Positions 8,485 to 17,799 are shown, numbered from the stretch's first letter. The stretch: 64,000 bases of DNA from JAQBQB01 sp963757185 (GCA_963757185.1 CAVWQI010000002.1:434001-498000), one strand, 5' to 3'. Translations and numbers: made by a program. The notes: a model not told the origin generated them from the sequence alone.

Positions 8485-10482
8485 ATGACGGGTTCCCCCC
8501 GCCCACTCACGGAACGTGAACGTACCGCGCTCGCCGCGGTGTGCGATGCTTTTCATCCGTCTCTCGCGCCCGAGGGGACGGATGACCCGACGCTCTTCGC
8601 GGCCAGCGCGGCCAGTCTGGGAGTTCCGCGCGCGGCGGAGGACGCCATTGACATGCTCGCCCCCGCGGATCGCCGCGCGCTCCTGCGGTTGTTGCGGCTG
8701 CTCGAGGGCCCGCTACTCGGCCTGACGATCGGCAAGCCGCGCCGGCTGTCGGCGATGAAACCAGCCGACCGCGACCGGCTGCTCCGTTCGATGTCGACGA
8801 GCCGGATCCCGCCGCTGCGCAGCGGATTCCAGGCGCTCAGGCGACTTTCGAGTTTCTTGTTTTACAGCGCGACCGACAAGGCCGGTCACAACGCCGTCTG
8901 GCCACGCATCGGGTACACGCCGTCGCCGCGAGGCACGGTCGGCGCGAGCAGCGTCCGCAGCATGCGCTACGACACCGACGGCACGGTCGATTGCGACGTC
9001 TGTGTGGTGGGATCGGGCGCCGGCGGCGGGACGGTCGCCGGAGAGCTCTCGACGCGGGGCTACAAAGTCGTACTGATCGAGAGCGGCCCGGGCGATCAGG
9101 CGCCGAATTTCTCGCAGGGCGAGCTCGACGGAACACGCCGCCTCTATCTCGACAGCGGTCTCACCGCGACGCGCGATCTCGGCGTCGCGATTCTCGCCGG
9201 CGCGTGCCTTGGCGGCGGCACGACGGTGAATTGGCAGACATGCCTTCCCACGCCGGACTACATCCGCGACGAATGGGCCGAACGTTCAGGGTGCGGTCTG
9301 TTCACCAGTGACCGATTCACCCGGGCGCTCGACGTCGCCGCGATTCGCCTCGGCGCGTCGCGCGACGAGAGCGAGGTGAATCCGAACAACGCGGCGATTC
9401 GGCGCGGCTGCGAATCGCTCGGCTACGAGTGGTCGGTTACCGAGCGAAATGCGCGCGGCTGCGACACCGAGCAATGCGGCTACTGCATCTACGGCTGTCG
9501 GGCGGGGGGAAAACAGTCGACGGTCGTCACGTATCTCCAGACCGTGCCTCGAAAAGGCAGATCCACGATCGTCACCGATTGTCGCGCGGATCGCCTCATC
9601 ATCGAGCGCAACAGGGTCGAGGGCGTCATCGCGAAAACTCTCGACGCCGGCGGTTCGCTCGTGACGACCGAAATCCGCGCGAAGGTCGTCGTCGTATGCG
9701 CGGGCGGCATTGGAACGCCGACGTTGCTCGAGCGCTCGGGCATCTCGCTTCCGCAGCTCGGACGCAACCTGTTTATTCACCCGACAACGGCGGTCGCGGG
9801 TGTCTACGCCGATCCCATCGAAGCGTGGCGCGGGCCTCCGCAGTCGATCATGTCGGCGCAGTTCGAGCGTGTCGCGGGCAACTTTGGCTTTCGCCTCGAA
9901 GCGGCGCCGGCGCATCCCGGTCTTCTGGCGATCGCCGCGCCGTGGACTTCGGCCCAAGCGCATCGGCGGTTGATGCAGCGCGCCGCCCACGTCGCTTCGA
10001 TGATCGCGCTCACGCGCGACGCGTCCGGCGGGCGGGTTCGCGCGCGCGCCGACGGCAGCGTACGGATCGACTACAGGCTTGGCAAGTCGGAACGCGCACT
10101 GGTCGCGCAGGGTATCTCGGCGGCGGCGCGTGTTCATCTCGCCGCCGGTGCCGACGAAGTGCACACCCTCCACACCCGCGGTTTGGCGCTCGCGAAGTCC
10201 GCCCCATCTTCGGAAGTGGATGCCTTTTACCGCCGCATCGAGAACGAACCGGTGGATCGGAACTGGTCATCGCTGTTCAGCGCTCACCAAATGGGCACAT
10301 GCCGGATGGGAATCGACGGGTCGACGGCCGTTTGCGACGAGCGGGGCCAGGTATTCGGCGTCTCGGGTCTCTACGTCGCGGACGCCAGCGCCTTTCCCGC
10401 GTCGAGCGGGGTAAACCCGATGCTCACGGTTGTGGCGATCGCGACCTGCGTAGCCGAGGGAATCGCCAACGGTGAGGAGTGA
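8485..10482 (+). CDS. GMC oxidoreductase with N-terminal subunit-3-like extension
   Basis: This 665-residue FAD-dependent GMC enzyme starts at ATG 8485, about 10 nt after AAAGG. The FAD-binding Rossmann motif CVVGSGAGGG lies at about 173-182, unusually far from the start. The preceding 170 residues begin LTERERTALAAVCDAFHPSL and resemble gluconate 2-dehydrogenase subunit 3 or the N-terminal part of long-chain alcohol oxidases. GGGTTVNWQTCLPTP and the C-terminal SAHQMGTCRMG and GVNPMLTVVAIA blocks are classic GMC. A cysteine-rich stretch, CDTEQCGYCIYGC, lies mid-protein. It probably oxidises an alcohol or sterol substrate; no signal peptide is visible. Confidence 0.9.
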   Translation: MTGSPRPLTERERTALAAVCDAFHPSLAPEGTDDPTLFAASAASLGVPRAAEDAIDMLAPADRRALLRLLRLLEGPLLGLTIGKPRRLSAMKPADRDRLLRSMSTSRIPPLRSGFQALRRLSSFLFYSATDKAGHNAVWPRIGYTPSPRGTVGASSVRSMRYDTDGTVDCDVCVVGSGAGGGTVAGELSTRGYKVVLIESGPGDQAPNFSQGELDGTRRLYLDSGLTATRDLGVAILAGACLGGGTTVNWQTCLPTPDYIRDEWAERSGCGLFTSDRFTRALDVAAIRLGASRDESEVNPNNAAIRRGCESLGYEWSVTERNARGCDTEQCGYCIYGCRAGGKQSTVVTYLQTVPRKGRSTIVTDCRADRLIIERNRVEGVIAKTLDAGGSLVTTEIRAKVVVVCAGGIGTPTLLERSGISLPQLGRNLFIHPTTAVAGVYADPIEAWRGPPQSIMSAQFERVAGNFGFRLEAAPAHPGLLAIAAPWTSAQAHRRLMQRAAHVASMIALTRDASGGRVRARADGSVRIDYRLGKSERALVAQGISAAARVHLAAGADEVHTLHTRGLALAKSAPSSEVDAFYRRIENEPVDRNWSSLFSAHQMGTCRMGIDGSTAVCDERGQVFGVSGLYVADASAFPASSGVNPMLTVVAIATCVAEGIANGEE

Positions 10483-10501
10483 CGCTAGGATTCGTCGGTC
10501 G

Positions 10502-11806
10502 ATGCCTCGAACTGCGCTGCGCGCCCTCCTGCTCATGGCCTCGACCGCCGTGTTGTCGACGCCGGCGACGGCTCAGACACCCAACGCACAGGCGGCGGTC
10601 GGCACGTCGCGCACCGATCCTCTTCACCAAACCGGCCGCAACGTCACCATCTCGCTGCTGACGATGGGCAACGGCACGCAGGTGTGGGAGCTCTTTGGTC
10701 ACAACGCGATCCAGATCCACGACCTGGTGACGAACCGCGACACGGTATTCAACTGGGGCGTGTTCGACTTTCGCCAGCCGCATTTCATCCAGCGTTTTCT
10801 CAAGGGAACGATGCTCTACTCCATGGGCGGCGACTCCATGGACAACATCCTTCTCGAGTATCACTACTGGAATCGTTCAGTGGTCGCGCAGGAGCTGGAT
10901 CTCACGGCCGAGCAGAAGGATTCGGTCTTGGCGGCGATTCAGCGAAACGCGCAGCCGGAAAACGTCCAGTACCGCTATGACTACTTTCGCGACAACTGCT
11001 CCACGCGAGTGCGCGACATTCTCGACCACGCGATGGGCGGTTCGCTGCGAAAAGAATCGGCGGGTCTGACGGGAACCACGTACCGCTGGCACGCCTTGCG
11101 GTTGATGCAGGTGCTGCCGGCGATCATGCTCGGCGTGGACATCGGACTCGGCCGCCCGTCGGACTTCGACCTCTCGAAGTGGCAGGCGATGTTTCTGCCA
11201 AGGCAGCTGCACGACTTCGTCGCAGGCATAGTCGTGACGGACGGCGTCGGCGCAGGCCACCCGCTGGTTCGTCGCGAGACCGTGCTCTTTCAATCGACGC
11301 GAGCGGTAGCCGAGCCCGACGCTCCGCCGCGCTTCGGGATCTGGGCGCTGATCGGCGGCATCGTGGTGGCCGCGCTGTTCCTCTGGCTCGGCGTCGCCGC
11401 GACGAGCCGCGGCGATTGGACGCGCGTCGCGGCGAGCATCCTGATCGGCCTGTGGTCGCTGGCGGCGGGGCTCTTGGGCACGATCCTCTTCTTGCTATGG
11501 ACCGTGACCGACCACGTGTTCGCGCATCAGAATGAGAACCTGCTGATCTTCAATCCGCTCTGGCTCGCGCTGGTCGTGCTCGTCCCGCTCTTTCTTATGT
11601 CGGGCCGTGCGGCCGGCGCCACGAGAGCGATCGCGCTGGCCATTGCCGCCCTCGCCGCGATCGCGCTCCTGGCCCATTTCGTCGGCTTGTCTTCACAGAA
11701 CAACTTTCCGATCGTCGCGCTCGGCCTGCCGCCGGCGCTCGCTGTCGCGCTCGTTACGGCGCGACGTCCAGTACGGGCTGACCAGCGGCGCGAAGCTTTG
11801 CGTTGA
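10502..11806 (+). CDS. DUF4105 (Lnb-type) membrane-anchored protein
   Basis: The 434-residue product begins with a signal peptide ending near STPATAQ. The periplasmic part carries DUF4105 hallmarks (WELFGHNAIQI, NWGVFDF and YRYDYFRDNCSTR), with a conserved His and Cys suggesting a papain-like or NlpC-like active site. The C-terminal third has about four hydrophobic helices beginning near FGIWALIGGIVVAALFLWLG. ATG 10502 is preferred because it opens straight into the signal peptide; an in-frame GTG at 10472 overlaps the upstream stop and would allow coupling. Function is unknown beyond probable envelope hydrolase activity. Its 3' end overlaps the convergent VPS10-like gene by 53 bp. Confidence 0.85.
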   Translation: MPRTALRALLLMASTAVLSTPATAQTPNAQAAVGTSRTDPLHQTGRNVTISLLTMGNGTQVWELFGHNAIQIHDLVTNRDTVFNWGVFDFRQPHFIQRFLKGTMLYSMGGDSMDNILLEYHYWNRSVVAQELDLTAEQKDSVLAAIQRNAQPENVQYRYDYFRDNCSTRVRDILDHAMGGSLRKESAGLTGTTYRWHALRLMQVLPAIMLGVDIGLGRPSDFDLSKWQAMFLPRQLHDFVAGIVVTDGVGAGHPLVRRETVLFQSTRAVAEPDAPPRFGIWALIGGIVVAALFLWLGVAATSRGDWTRVAASILIGLWSLAAGLLGTILFLLWTVTDHVFAHQNENLLIFNPLWLALVVLVPLFLMSGRAAGATRAIALAIAALAAIALLAHFVGLSSQNNFPIVALGLPPALAVALVTARRPVRADQRREALR

Positions 11807-14800
11807 CGGCGGCGAGCTCCGTCGTCCGAAGCGCCGTCCACCGAGCACTCACCGCGTCGGCTGTTCGCTTGGCGTCGAGCACACTCGCCATCCCCTGAGC
11901 AGTCAGCTCTGTGTCCGCTTCATCGATAAGCGACAGAGCCGAGAGGAGCTCAGCGTTCGCCGACGCGATGCTCGGCTGAGCCGCGGCGCCGCGTCCACCG
12001 CGACCGCCCGCCGGTGCCCCACCGCCCCCGCCGCCTCGACGACCGCCGCCGGCCTGGCCAGCGAGTGTGCCCAACTGCGCGTCGTAGGTCGATAGGGTTT
12101 GCGCGAGCGACGCGTCGGCGCGGCCGCGCGCTTCGCCGATCTTAGCGCGAAGGTCGCGGATCTGCGCAGCGGCCACTGAATCGCGCGCGACGTCGTCCCA
12201 CAGCGTGACGGCCAGCGCATGCTGCCGCGCGAGAATTTCCGGCGCCGTCTTCACGCGCGGGTCCATCCTGAGCGTGAGCGGCTGTGATTGCGTCTTGTCG
12301 CCGACGGTGAGCCGAATCTTGTAGCTGCCCGCGATGGCGAACGGGCCGCGCGGTTCGCGCGGCGTATCGAAGGGGACCGCGGAGATGGGATACTGTCCCG
12401 GCTGCGCGCTCGTGCCGGCAGGCGGCGAATAGTGCAGATCCCAGACGAAACGGTGAAAGCCCGGCGCCGCCGACAACACTTTCGTCGGGCGGATCCAGTA
12501 GAACGGCGTCTCGCCAAGATCTGCGGGGGCCATCGAGGTGTCGCGACTGGTGTACTTGCGGATCACGCGATCACCCGCGCCAAGAATCTCGAGCGTCGCG
12601 TCGCCGCCGGAGCCGGGGCCGACGAAGTAATCGATGATCGCGCCGTCGGGCGGGTTCTGCGCGCCGGGCTCGTCGGGCGGAATCGGTGTGTCGGGATACT
12701 TCGCCGAGCGGAAGCGGATCGTCGTCGCCGGCTTGAAGAGCGTGAGCGCGGCGGACGATGTGCTCCCCGCGATCTCGCGCAACGGCTCGATGTCGTCGAG
12801 GATCCAGAAAGCCCGTCCGTGCGTGCCGACGGCGATGTCGTCGTCCTTGAGCACGAGGTCGCGAATGGACGTCGCCGGCATGTCGAGGCGGAGCGACGAC
12901 CAATGGTCGCCGTCGTCGAATGAGACCCAGACCTGCGTCTCGGTTCCCGCGAAAAGGAGCCCGCGGCGCTTCGAGTCCTCGCGAACTACGTTCACTGTCG
13001 CGCCGTCGGGAATGCCGCTGGTGATCTGCGTCCAGGTCTTGCCACCGTCGTGCGTGCGGAAAATGTGCGGCCGGAGATCGTCGAGGCGAATCGTGTTGAC
13101 CGCGGCGTACGCGGTCTTCGCGTCGAAGCGTCCGGCGTCGATGATCGACACCTTGCTCCACGGGCGATCGCGCAATTCAGGCGGCGTGACGTCGGTCCAG
13201 TGCAATCCGCCGTCGACCGTCGTATGAATCAGCCCGTCGTCGCTTCCGGCCCAAATCCGCTTGATGTCGACGTACGACGGGGCGACGGTGTACACGACGC
13301 CCGGATGTCTCGCCCGCGCCGGGGCCGACGTCGAGTAGACGCCGACGCTCGCGGGAACGATCGAGTCGGTGCGCGTGAGGTCGGGACTGATCGCCGACCA
13401 TGTCTTGCCGCCGTTGGTCGTCTTCCATACGACGTTCGACGCGAAGAAGAGCGTGTGAGGGTCGACCGTCGAGAACAACAGCGGCGCAGTGCGCAGCGTT
13501 CGATAATCGCTTACGCCGCCCGGCGGGGGTCCGCCTCCGCGCCCGATGCGCGGACCAACCTGCTCGATCAAGCCGGTGCGCCGATCGTAGCGCGTCACCT
13601 TGCCGCCGTAGACGATGTCGGGATCGAGAGGATCGGGCGCGACGTACGCGTATTCCTCGACGCCGACCGGGTGCCAGTCCCACGACAGGATTCGCCCGTC
13701 GTCGCCGCGGCTCCGCACGCACGCCGACCCTGACTCCTGCTGGCCGCTGCACACTCGGTACGGAAACGAATTGTCGGTCGACACGTGATAGAACGCGGCC
13801 GTCGGCTGATTCAGCCACGAGCTCCACGTCGCGCCGCCGTTGACCGTGACGATCGCGCCCTGATCGCCGACGAGCAGAATCACGTTCGGGTCGATCGGGT
13901 TGATCCAGAGGCGCTGGTAGTCGTCGCCGCCAGGCGCGCCGCGAAACGCCTTGAATGTCTTGCCGCCGTCGGTCGACTTCCACGATACGACGGTCGCCGT
14001 GTAGACGACGTCCGGGTTCTTCGGATCGACCTTCACCTCGGCGGCGTCCGAGGGGCGCGTCGCCACACGATCGTCGGTCGTCGCCAGGTGCCAGCTCTCG
14101 CCGGCGTCGTCCGACCGATACAATCCCGCGCCGCGGCGCGCCTCGACCGTCGCGAACATCCGGCTCGGCATGCTCGGCGCGACGGTGATGCCGATGCGGC
14201 CGAGTCCATCCTGCTCGAACGTCGGCAGACCGGTGCCAAGTCGCTTCCACGTGGCGCCCGCGTCGGTCGATTTGAACAGGCCGCTGCCGGGTCCGGAGAA
14301 CACGCCGTTCTCCCACGGCCCCTGGCGCGCCTCCCACAACACAGCGTAAACGATGTCCGGGTTCACCGGATCGAGCACGACGTCGACCGCGCCGGTGTTC
14401 TCGTCCTTGTAGAGGATTTTCTGAAATGTCTTCCCGCCGTCGGTGGACTTGAAGAGTCCGCGCTCGGCGTTGGGACCGTACGGGTGGCCGAGCACCGCGG
14501 CGTACAGACGATCGGGGTCACGCGGGTCGACCGCGATCTGCGGAATCTGTTGCCCGTCGCGCAGACCGAGGTGCGTCCAGGTAGCGCCGGCGTCGGTGGA
14601 CTTGTAGATGCCGTCGCCAACCGAGAGGTCCGGGCGTTGGAGCCCTTCCCCGCTCCCCACGTAAACGATGTTCGGATTCGACGGCGCAACGGCGATGGCG
14701 CCGATCGACCCCGTTGGCTGATCGTCGAAGATCGGATTCCAGGTGCGGCCGTAGTCGGTCGTCTTCCATACGCCGCCGTTCACCACGCCGACGTAGAACA

Positions 14801-14966
14801 CGTTCGGCTGGTTCGGAATGCCCGCCGCGGCCTTCGTGCGACTGGCGCGATAGGGTCCGATCATCCGCCAGCGCATCTCCGAGTACGTCGACGGGTCGAT
14901 GCGTTGCGCGGCAAGCGCGATGGGACACGCGGCCAGGAGAGCGAACGACAAGCGCGAGAGGCGCAC
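11754..14966 (-). CDS. Secreted VPS10/sortilin-type BNR-repeat protein
   Basis: This 1070-residue protein has a signal peptide (RLSRLSFALLAACPIALAAQ) starting at a GTG; no ATG fits in frame without running into the divergent DinB gene. The body is a large beta-propeller with many Asp-box/BNR units such as WKTTDYGRTW, YKSTDAGATW, FKSTDGGKTF and FRTHDGGKTW. A C-terminal region after about residue 800 has a beta domain and a Gly/Arg-rich low-complexity stretch near GGGRRGGGGGGAPAGGRGGR. Such proteins are abundant in Gemmatimonadota and Acidobacteriota and are often annotated as glycosyl hydrolase, but no catalytic residues can be assigned. It is probably a surface or secreted binding protein. 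Confidence 0.85.
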   Translation of the reverse strand: MRLSRLSFALLAACPIALAAQRIDPSTYSEMRWRMIGPYRASRTKAAAGIPNQPNVFYVGVVNGGVWKTTDYGRTWNPIFDDQPTGSIGAIAVAPSNPNIVYVGSGEGLQRPDLSVGDGIYKSTDAGATWTHLGLRDGQQIPQIAVDPRDPDRLYAAVLGHPYGPNAERGLFKSTDGGKTFQKILYKDENTGAVDVVLDPVNPDIVYAVLWEARQGPWENGVFSGPGSGLFKSTDAGATWKRLGTGLPTFEQDGLGRIGITVAPSMPSRMFATVEARRGAGLYRSDDAGESWHLATTDDRVATRPSDAAEVKVDPKNPDVVYTATVVSWKSTDGGKTFKAFRGAPGGDDYQRLWINPIDPNVILLVGDQGAIVTVNGGATWSSWLNQPTAAFYHVSTDNSFPYRVCSGQQESGSACVRSRGDDGRILSWDWHPVGVEEYAYVAPDPLDPDIVYGGKVTRYDRRTGLIEQVGPRIGRGGGPPPGGVSDYRTLRTAPLLFSTVDPHTLFFASNVVWKTTNGGKTWSAISPDLTRTDSIVPASVGVYSTSAPARARHPGVVYTVAPSYVDIKRIWAGSDDGLIHTTVDGGLHWTDVTPPELRDRPWSKVSIIDAGRFDAKTAYAAVNTIRLDDLRPHIFRTHDGGKTWTQITSGIPDGATVNVVREDSKRRGLLFAGTETQVWVSFDDGDHWSSLRLDMPATSIRDLVLKDDDIAVGTHGRAFWILDDIEPLREIAGSTSSAALTLFKPATTIRFRSAKYPDTPIPPDEPGAQNPPDGAIIDYFVGPGSGGDATLEILGAGDRVIRKYTSRDTSMAPADLGETPFYWIRPTKVLSAAPGFHRFVWDLHYSPPAGTSAQPGQYPISAVPFDTPREPRGPFAIAGSYKIRLTVGDKTQSQPLTLRMDPRVKTAPEILARQHALAVTLWDDVARDSVAAAQIRDLRAKIGEARGRADASLAQTLSTYDAQLGTLAGQAGGGRRGGGGGGAPAGGRGGRGAAAQPSIASANAELLSALSLIDEADTELTAQGMASVLDAKRTADAVSARWTALRTTELAAVNAKLRAAGQPVLDVAP

Positions 14967-15060
14967 GGTTGTGACTCGGATTTTCGAGGGGAAAGCGGCG
15001 AGATCGCGTCGGCGCCGGATTGTCGCACGCAGGGTTGCCGACGGCAAGAGATTTCGGCCT

Positions 15061-15522
15061 ATGAACGAACTTCTCCTCGCACTGATCGGCCATATGAGAT
15101 GGGCCGACGCGATCGTCGCCGAGTCGCTGCAGCGGAACTCACCGCCCGATCCGGAGGCGGCGCGGCTGTTCGCGCACATCGCCTCCGCCGAGCATCTCTG
15201 GTTCGCGCGCATTGAAGGCCGGCCGGCGGCGCACGCCGTTTGGCCGGCGGACATGGCGCCGGCGCGGGCGGCGGCGCTCGCGGCGGAAAACGCGGATCTC
15301 TATCAGTGGCTCGTCGAGGGCGCGAACGCGGAGCAGCTGGCTCGGCGCGTCGCCTACCGCAACAGCGCCGGACGTGACTTCCGCAGTCGCGTGTCCGACA
15401 TCGTGACGCACGTCGCAATGCACGGGAGCTACCACCGCGGCCAGATCGCGCGGCAGCTACGCTCGGCCGGCCTCGAACCGCCATACACTGACTTCATTCA
15501 GTACACGCGCCGCGGTCAGTAG
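15061..15522 (+). CDS. DinB family protein
   Basis: This 153-residue four-helix protein has the three-histidine metal site of DinB/YfiT proteins: the His in IGHMRWAD, EHLWFAR, and HGSYHRGQI near the C-terminus. The length matches the family. ATG 15061 opens directly into the first helix (NELLLALIGHMRWAD); an upstream open frame is only the shadow of the divergent gene. DinB-like proteins are metal-dependent transferases or thiol-related enzymes, mostly without assigned substrate. It is divergent from the VPS10-like gene with 94 nt between starts. Confidence 0.9.
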   Translation: MNELLLALIGHMRWADAIVAESLQRNSPPDPEAARLFAHIASAEHLWFARIEGRPAAHAVWPADMAPARAAALAAENADLYQWLVEGANAEQLARRVAYRNSAGRDFRSRVSDIVTHVAMHGSYHRGQIARQLRSAGLEPPYTDFIQYTRRGQ

Positions 15523-15586
15523 TCACATCCGACAATAATCGTTCGCGAATCGACGTCGCGGCATCGATTCTGCCCCTCTTCACCGA

Positions 15587-15614
15587 ACCGGTCCGCCGCA
15601 CACGCGAGACCGGT
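15587..15614. promoter_or_regulatory. Inverted repeat ACCGGTC-N14-GACCGGT
   Basis: Two exact 7-bp arms, 15587-15593 and 15608-15614, flank 14 nt and lie 18 nt upstream of the lipoprotein gene at 15633. Position and symmetry suggest an operator or a small leader hairpin. The arm sequence resembles the ACCGGTCC core of the octamer arrays near 60.2 and 61.0 kb, which may be coincidence. Confidence 0.35.
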
Positions 15615-15632
15615 AGGAAAGGGGGAACGGAA

Positions 15633-16040
15633 ATGTCAAGAATGCGAATGCAACGCGCCGCGGCGATGCTCGTCGCGGCGCTGATTGGCGGAGCGTGCGC
15701 GCGTTACCACGAGTCGTCGGCCGGCGGAGAAGTGATCAGCGCGCAAGACGCGGCCGCGACGGTAGTGCTGCACGTTCAGAATCTGGGATTGAACACGGTC
15801 GAGCTACGGGCCATTGAAGACGGGCGGTCGAGATTCATCGCTTCGGTCAGTGCCCACGACAGCTCGAGCATCCTGCTCGACCCACTGCTCTTCCCGACGG
15901 CCAGCCTGTTCATCGCCGCGTACGCTCAGGCCGGCGGGCAGCGCGTCGTCGTCGGACCCCTTGCCGCCGGCAAGGGCGACGAGATCGATCTCACCGTTCA
16001 GGAAGGGTTGGTCGGGAGTCAGGCGAACGTGCATCGCTGA
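15633..16040 (+). CDS. Small lipoprotein of unknown function
   Basis: This 135-residue protein has a lipoprotein signal: positively charged start, hydrophobic AAAMLVAALIGGACA, and Cys at about 23 as the lipidation site. The mature part has alternating hydrophobic residues suggesting a small beta-sandwich. The ATG has a strong upstream AAAGGGGGAACGG. I do not recognise a family. Its 3' end overlaps the convergent sigma-factor gene by 50 bp. Confidence 0.75.
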   Translation: MSRMRMQRAAAMLVAALIGGACARYHESSAGGEVISAQDAAATVVLHVQNLGLNTVELRAIEDGRSRFIASVSAHDSSSILLDPLLFPTASLFIAAYAQAGGQRVVVGPLAAGKGDEIDLTVQEGLVGSQANVHR

Positions 16041-17292
16041 CCGCGGTGTGCAGCTCGGCCAATCGTTTTCGGATGAACCGGCGCTCCGGCTCGAGGGTCG
16101 CGAGCGCCAACGCTCGTCGGTAATCGCGAACCGCGGCGTCGATCTTTCCGACGCGCCGGCGCAAGTCGGCGCGAACGGCGTACAGCAGGTGGTAGTCGGA
16201 TAGCTCGCCGCGCGCGTGAATCGCGTCCACGAGAAAAAGCGCGGCCTCCGGTCCGTCGACCATCGCGACGGCGACCGCGTGGTTCAACTCGACGACGGCG
16301 CTCGACGTGTGCGACATCAGCAGCGCGTATAGTCCGGCGATCTGCCGCCAATCGGTCTCCGCCGGCGACGCGGCGCGCGCGTGGAGCGCCGCGATCGCGG
16401 CCTGAATCGCGTACGGTCCGGCGCGACCGCGCCTCAGCGTGTCCTCCACCAGCGCGAGCCCCTCGTCGATCTGCGCTCGATGCCACCGCGACCGGTCCTG
16501 GTCCTCGAGCAGTATCAGCTCGCCGTCGGGCGAGCTACGGGCCTCGCGCCTCGCGTCGTGCAACAGCATCAGCGCGAGCAGCGCCGCAGCCTCTCGTTCG
16601 TCGGGCATCAGCGTCACGAGCAACCGGGCGAGTCGAATCGCCTCGGCGCAGAGCTCACGGCGGACGAGCGCGTCGCCCGCCGTGGCCGCGTACCCCTCGG
16701 TGAACACCAGGTAAATCACGGCGAGCACCGAGTCGAGGCGTTCGGCAAGCTCCTCGGCCGGCGGAACGCGATACGGAATCCGAGCGTCGCGAATCTTCGC
16801 GGTCGCTCGCACCAGCCGCTGCGCCATCGTCGCCGGTGGGACGAGAAACGCGCGCGCGATCTCGTCGGTCGTGATCGAGCAGACGGTGCGCAGTGTGAGC
16901 GCGACCTGCGCCTCGCGGGCCAGCGCCGGGTGACAGCACGTGAAGATCAGGCGTAAGCGATCGTCCTCGACCTCGTGCTCGGACTCGTCGCCGGGGACTT
17001 CGTCCGCGCGGCTCTCCCGCACCGAGGCGGCGACCAACGGGCTTCGCTCGACGAGCCGCGCCTCTTTCCTCATGCGATCGATGGCCCGATGACGACCGGT
17101 GCTCACGAGCCACGCGCGCGGATTCTCCGGCCACCCGCTGGTGGGCCACTTCTCCACGGCGACGGCAAATGCGTCTTGTGTCGCCTCCTCGGCGGCATCG
17201 AAGTCGCCGAGGAGGCGGATCAACGTCGCGCGAACGCGCCCAGACTCATCGCGATAGAGCGCCGCGATTCGGTCGTGGGCGCTCGCCGTCAT
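15991..17292 (-). CDS. ECF42-type RNA polymerase sigma factor with C-terminal extension
   Basis: The 433-residue protein has sigma-70 region 2 at about 10-90 (DFDAAEEATQDAFAVAVEKW, then PRAWLVSTGRHRAIDRMRK) and region 4 at about 120-180 (TLRTVCSITTDEIARAFLV). A long helical DUF6596/TPR-like C-terminal domain follows, starting near LDSVLAVIYLVFTEGY. That architecture and the adjacent DGPF protein define group ECF42, in which the extension rather than an anti-sigma factor is thought to control activity. The ATG overlaps the DGPF stop as ATGA (17289-17292), so the sigma factor is translated after its partner. Confidence 0.93.
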   Translation of the reverse strand: MTASAHDRIAALYRDESGRVRATLIRLLGDFDAAEEATQDAFAVAVEKWPTSGWPENPRAWLVSTGRHRAIDRMRKEARLVERSPLVAASVRESRADEVPGDESEHEVEDDRLRLIFTCCHPALAREAQVALTLRTVCSITTDEIARAFLVPPATMAQRLVRATAKIRDARIPYRVPPAEELAERLDSVLAVIYLVFTEGYAATAGDALVRRELCAEAIRLARLLVTLMPDEREAAALLALMLLHDARREARSSPDGELILLEDQDRSRWHRAQIDEGLALVEDTLRRGRAGPYAIQAAIAALHARAASPAETDWRQIAGLYALLMSHTSSAVVELNHAVAVAMVDGPEAALFLVDAIHARGELSDYHLLYAVRADLRRRVGKIDAAVRDYRRALALATLEPERRFIRKRLAELHTAVSDARSPDSRPTLPER

Positions 17293-17648
17293 GCCGGAAC
17301 GGGGGCCGTCATTTCCTGGATCGGACGCACCTCGATCGCTCCGCTGCGCGCGCCGGGGATTCGCGCGGCAAGGGAGATGGCCGCGTCGAGGTCGGGCGCG
17401 TCGACGAGGTAATAGCCGGCGAGCTGCTCTCGCGTCTCGGCGAACGGACCGTCGGTCGTCTGACGCTTTCCGTTTCGCACGCGGACGGTGGTCGCCGTCT
17501 TCGTCGGCTGGAGCGCGTTTCCGCCCTTGTAGTTGCCGCTGGCGACGATGCTCTCGGTGTACTCGCGGTAATCGTTCGACATTTCCCTGACGGTGTCCGG
17601 CGCGAGGCGATCCGCTTCGTTCGAGTAGATGAGCAAGAGGTACTGCAT
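17289..17648 (-). CDS. YCII/DGPF-domain protein, partner of ECF42 sigma factor
   Basis: This 119-residue protein begins MQYLLLIYSNEADRL and contains TTDGPFAETREQLAGYYLVD, the DGPF motif of YCII-related proteins. ATG 17648 is supported by AGGAGA about 7 nt upstream on the minus strand. DGPF proteins adopt a ferredoxin-like fold and are usually encoded next to, and transcribed by, ECF42 sigma factors, possibly acting as small enzymes or sensors. Gene order (DGPF then sigma) and the ATGA overlap support a two-gene autoregulated unit. Confidence 0.92.
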   Translation of the reverse strand: MQYLLLIYSNEADRLAPDTVREMSNDYREYTESIVASGNYKGGNALQPTKTATTVRVRNGKRQTTDGPFAETREQLAGYYLVDAPDLDAAISLAARIPGARSGAIEVRPIQEMTAPVPA

Positions 17649-17671
17649 GTGGCCGTCTCCTGTGAAAAGTG

Positions 17672-17698
17672 AGTTGTCGTGCGCTGCAACCGACAACT
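17672..17698. promoter_or_regulatory. Inverted repeat AGTTGTCG-N11-CGACAACT upstream of the DGPF gene
   Basis: Exact 8-bp arms at 17672-17679 and 17691-17698 flank 11 nt and begin 24 nt upstream of the DGPF start codon. On the minus strand the repeat includes TTGTCGG, close to the TGTCGA -35 element reported for ECF42 targets. It could therefore be part of the sigma-factor promoter or an operator over it; the spacing to a -10 element is not clear. Confidence 0.4.
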
Positions 17699-17769
17699 AG
17701 TCGAACGAGACCGTTGAAAATCGACGCGGCCGGCGAAGACTATAAGCAGGTTAAGGTTACGCCTATCCG

Positions 17770-17799
17770 TTGACCCCGGCGACCGAACCCGAGTTATAG
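17770..17799 (+). promoter_or_regulatory. Candidate housekeeping promoter
   Basis: TTGACC (17770-17775) and TTATAG (17794-17799) are separated by 18 nt and lie about 65 nt upstream of the surface-protein gene at 17866, in the divergent spacer with the DGPF gene. Both hexamers are close to the sigma-70 consensus, which is unusual in such GC-rich DNA. Confidence 0.4.
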
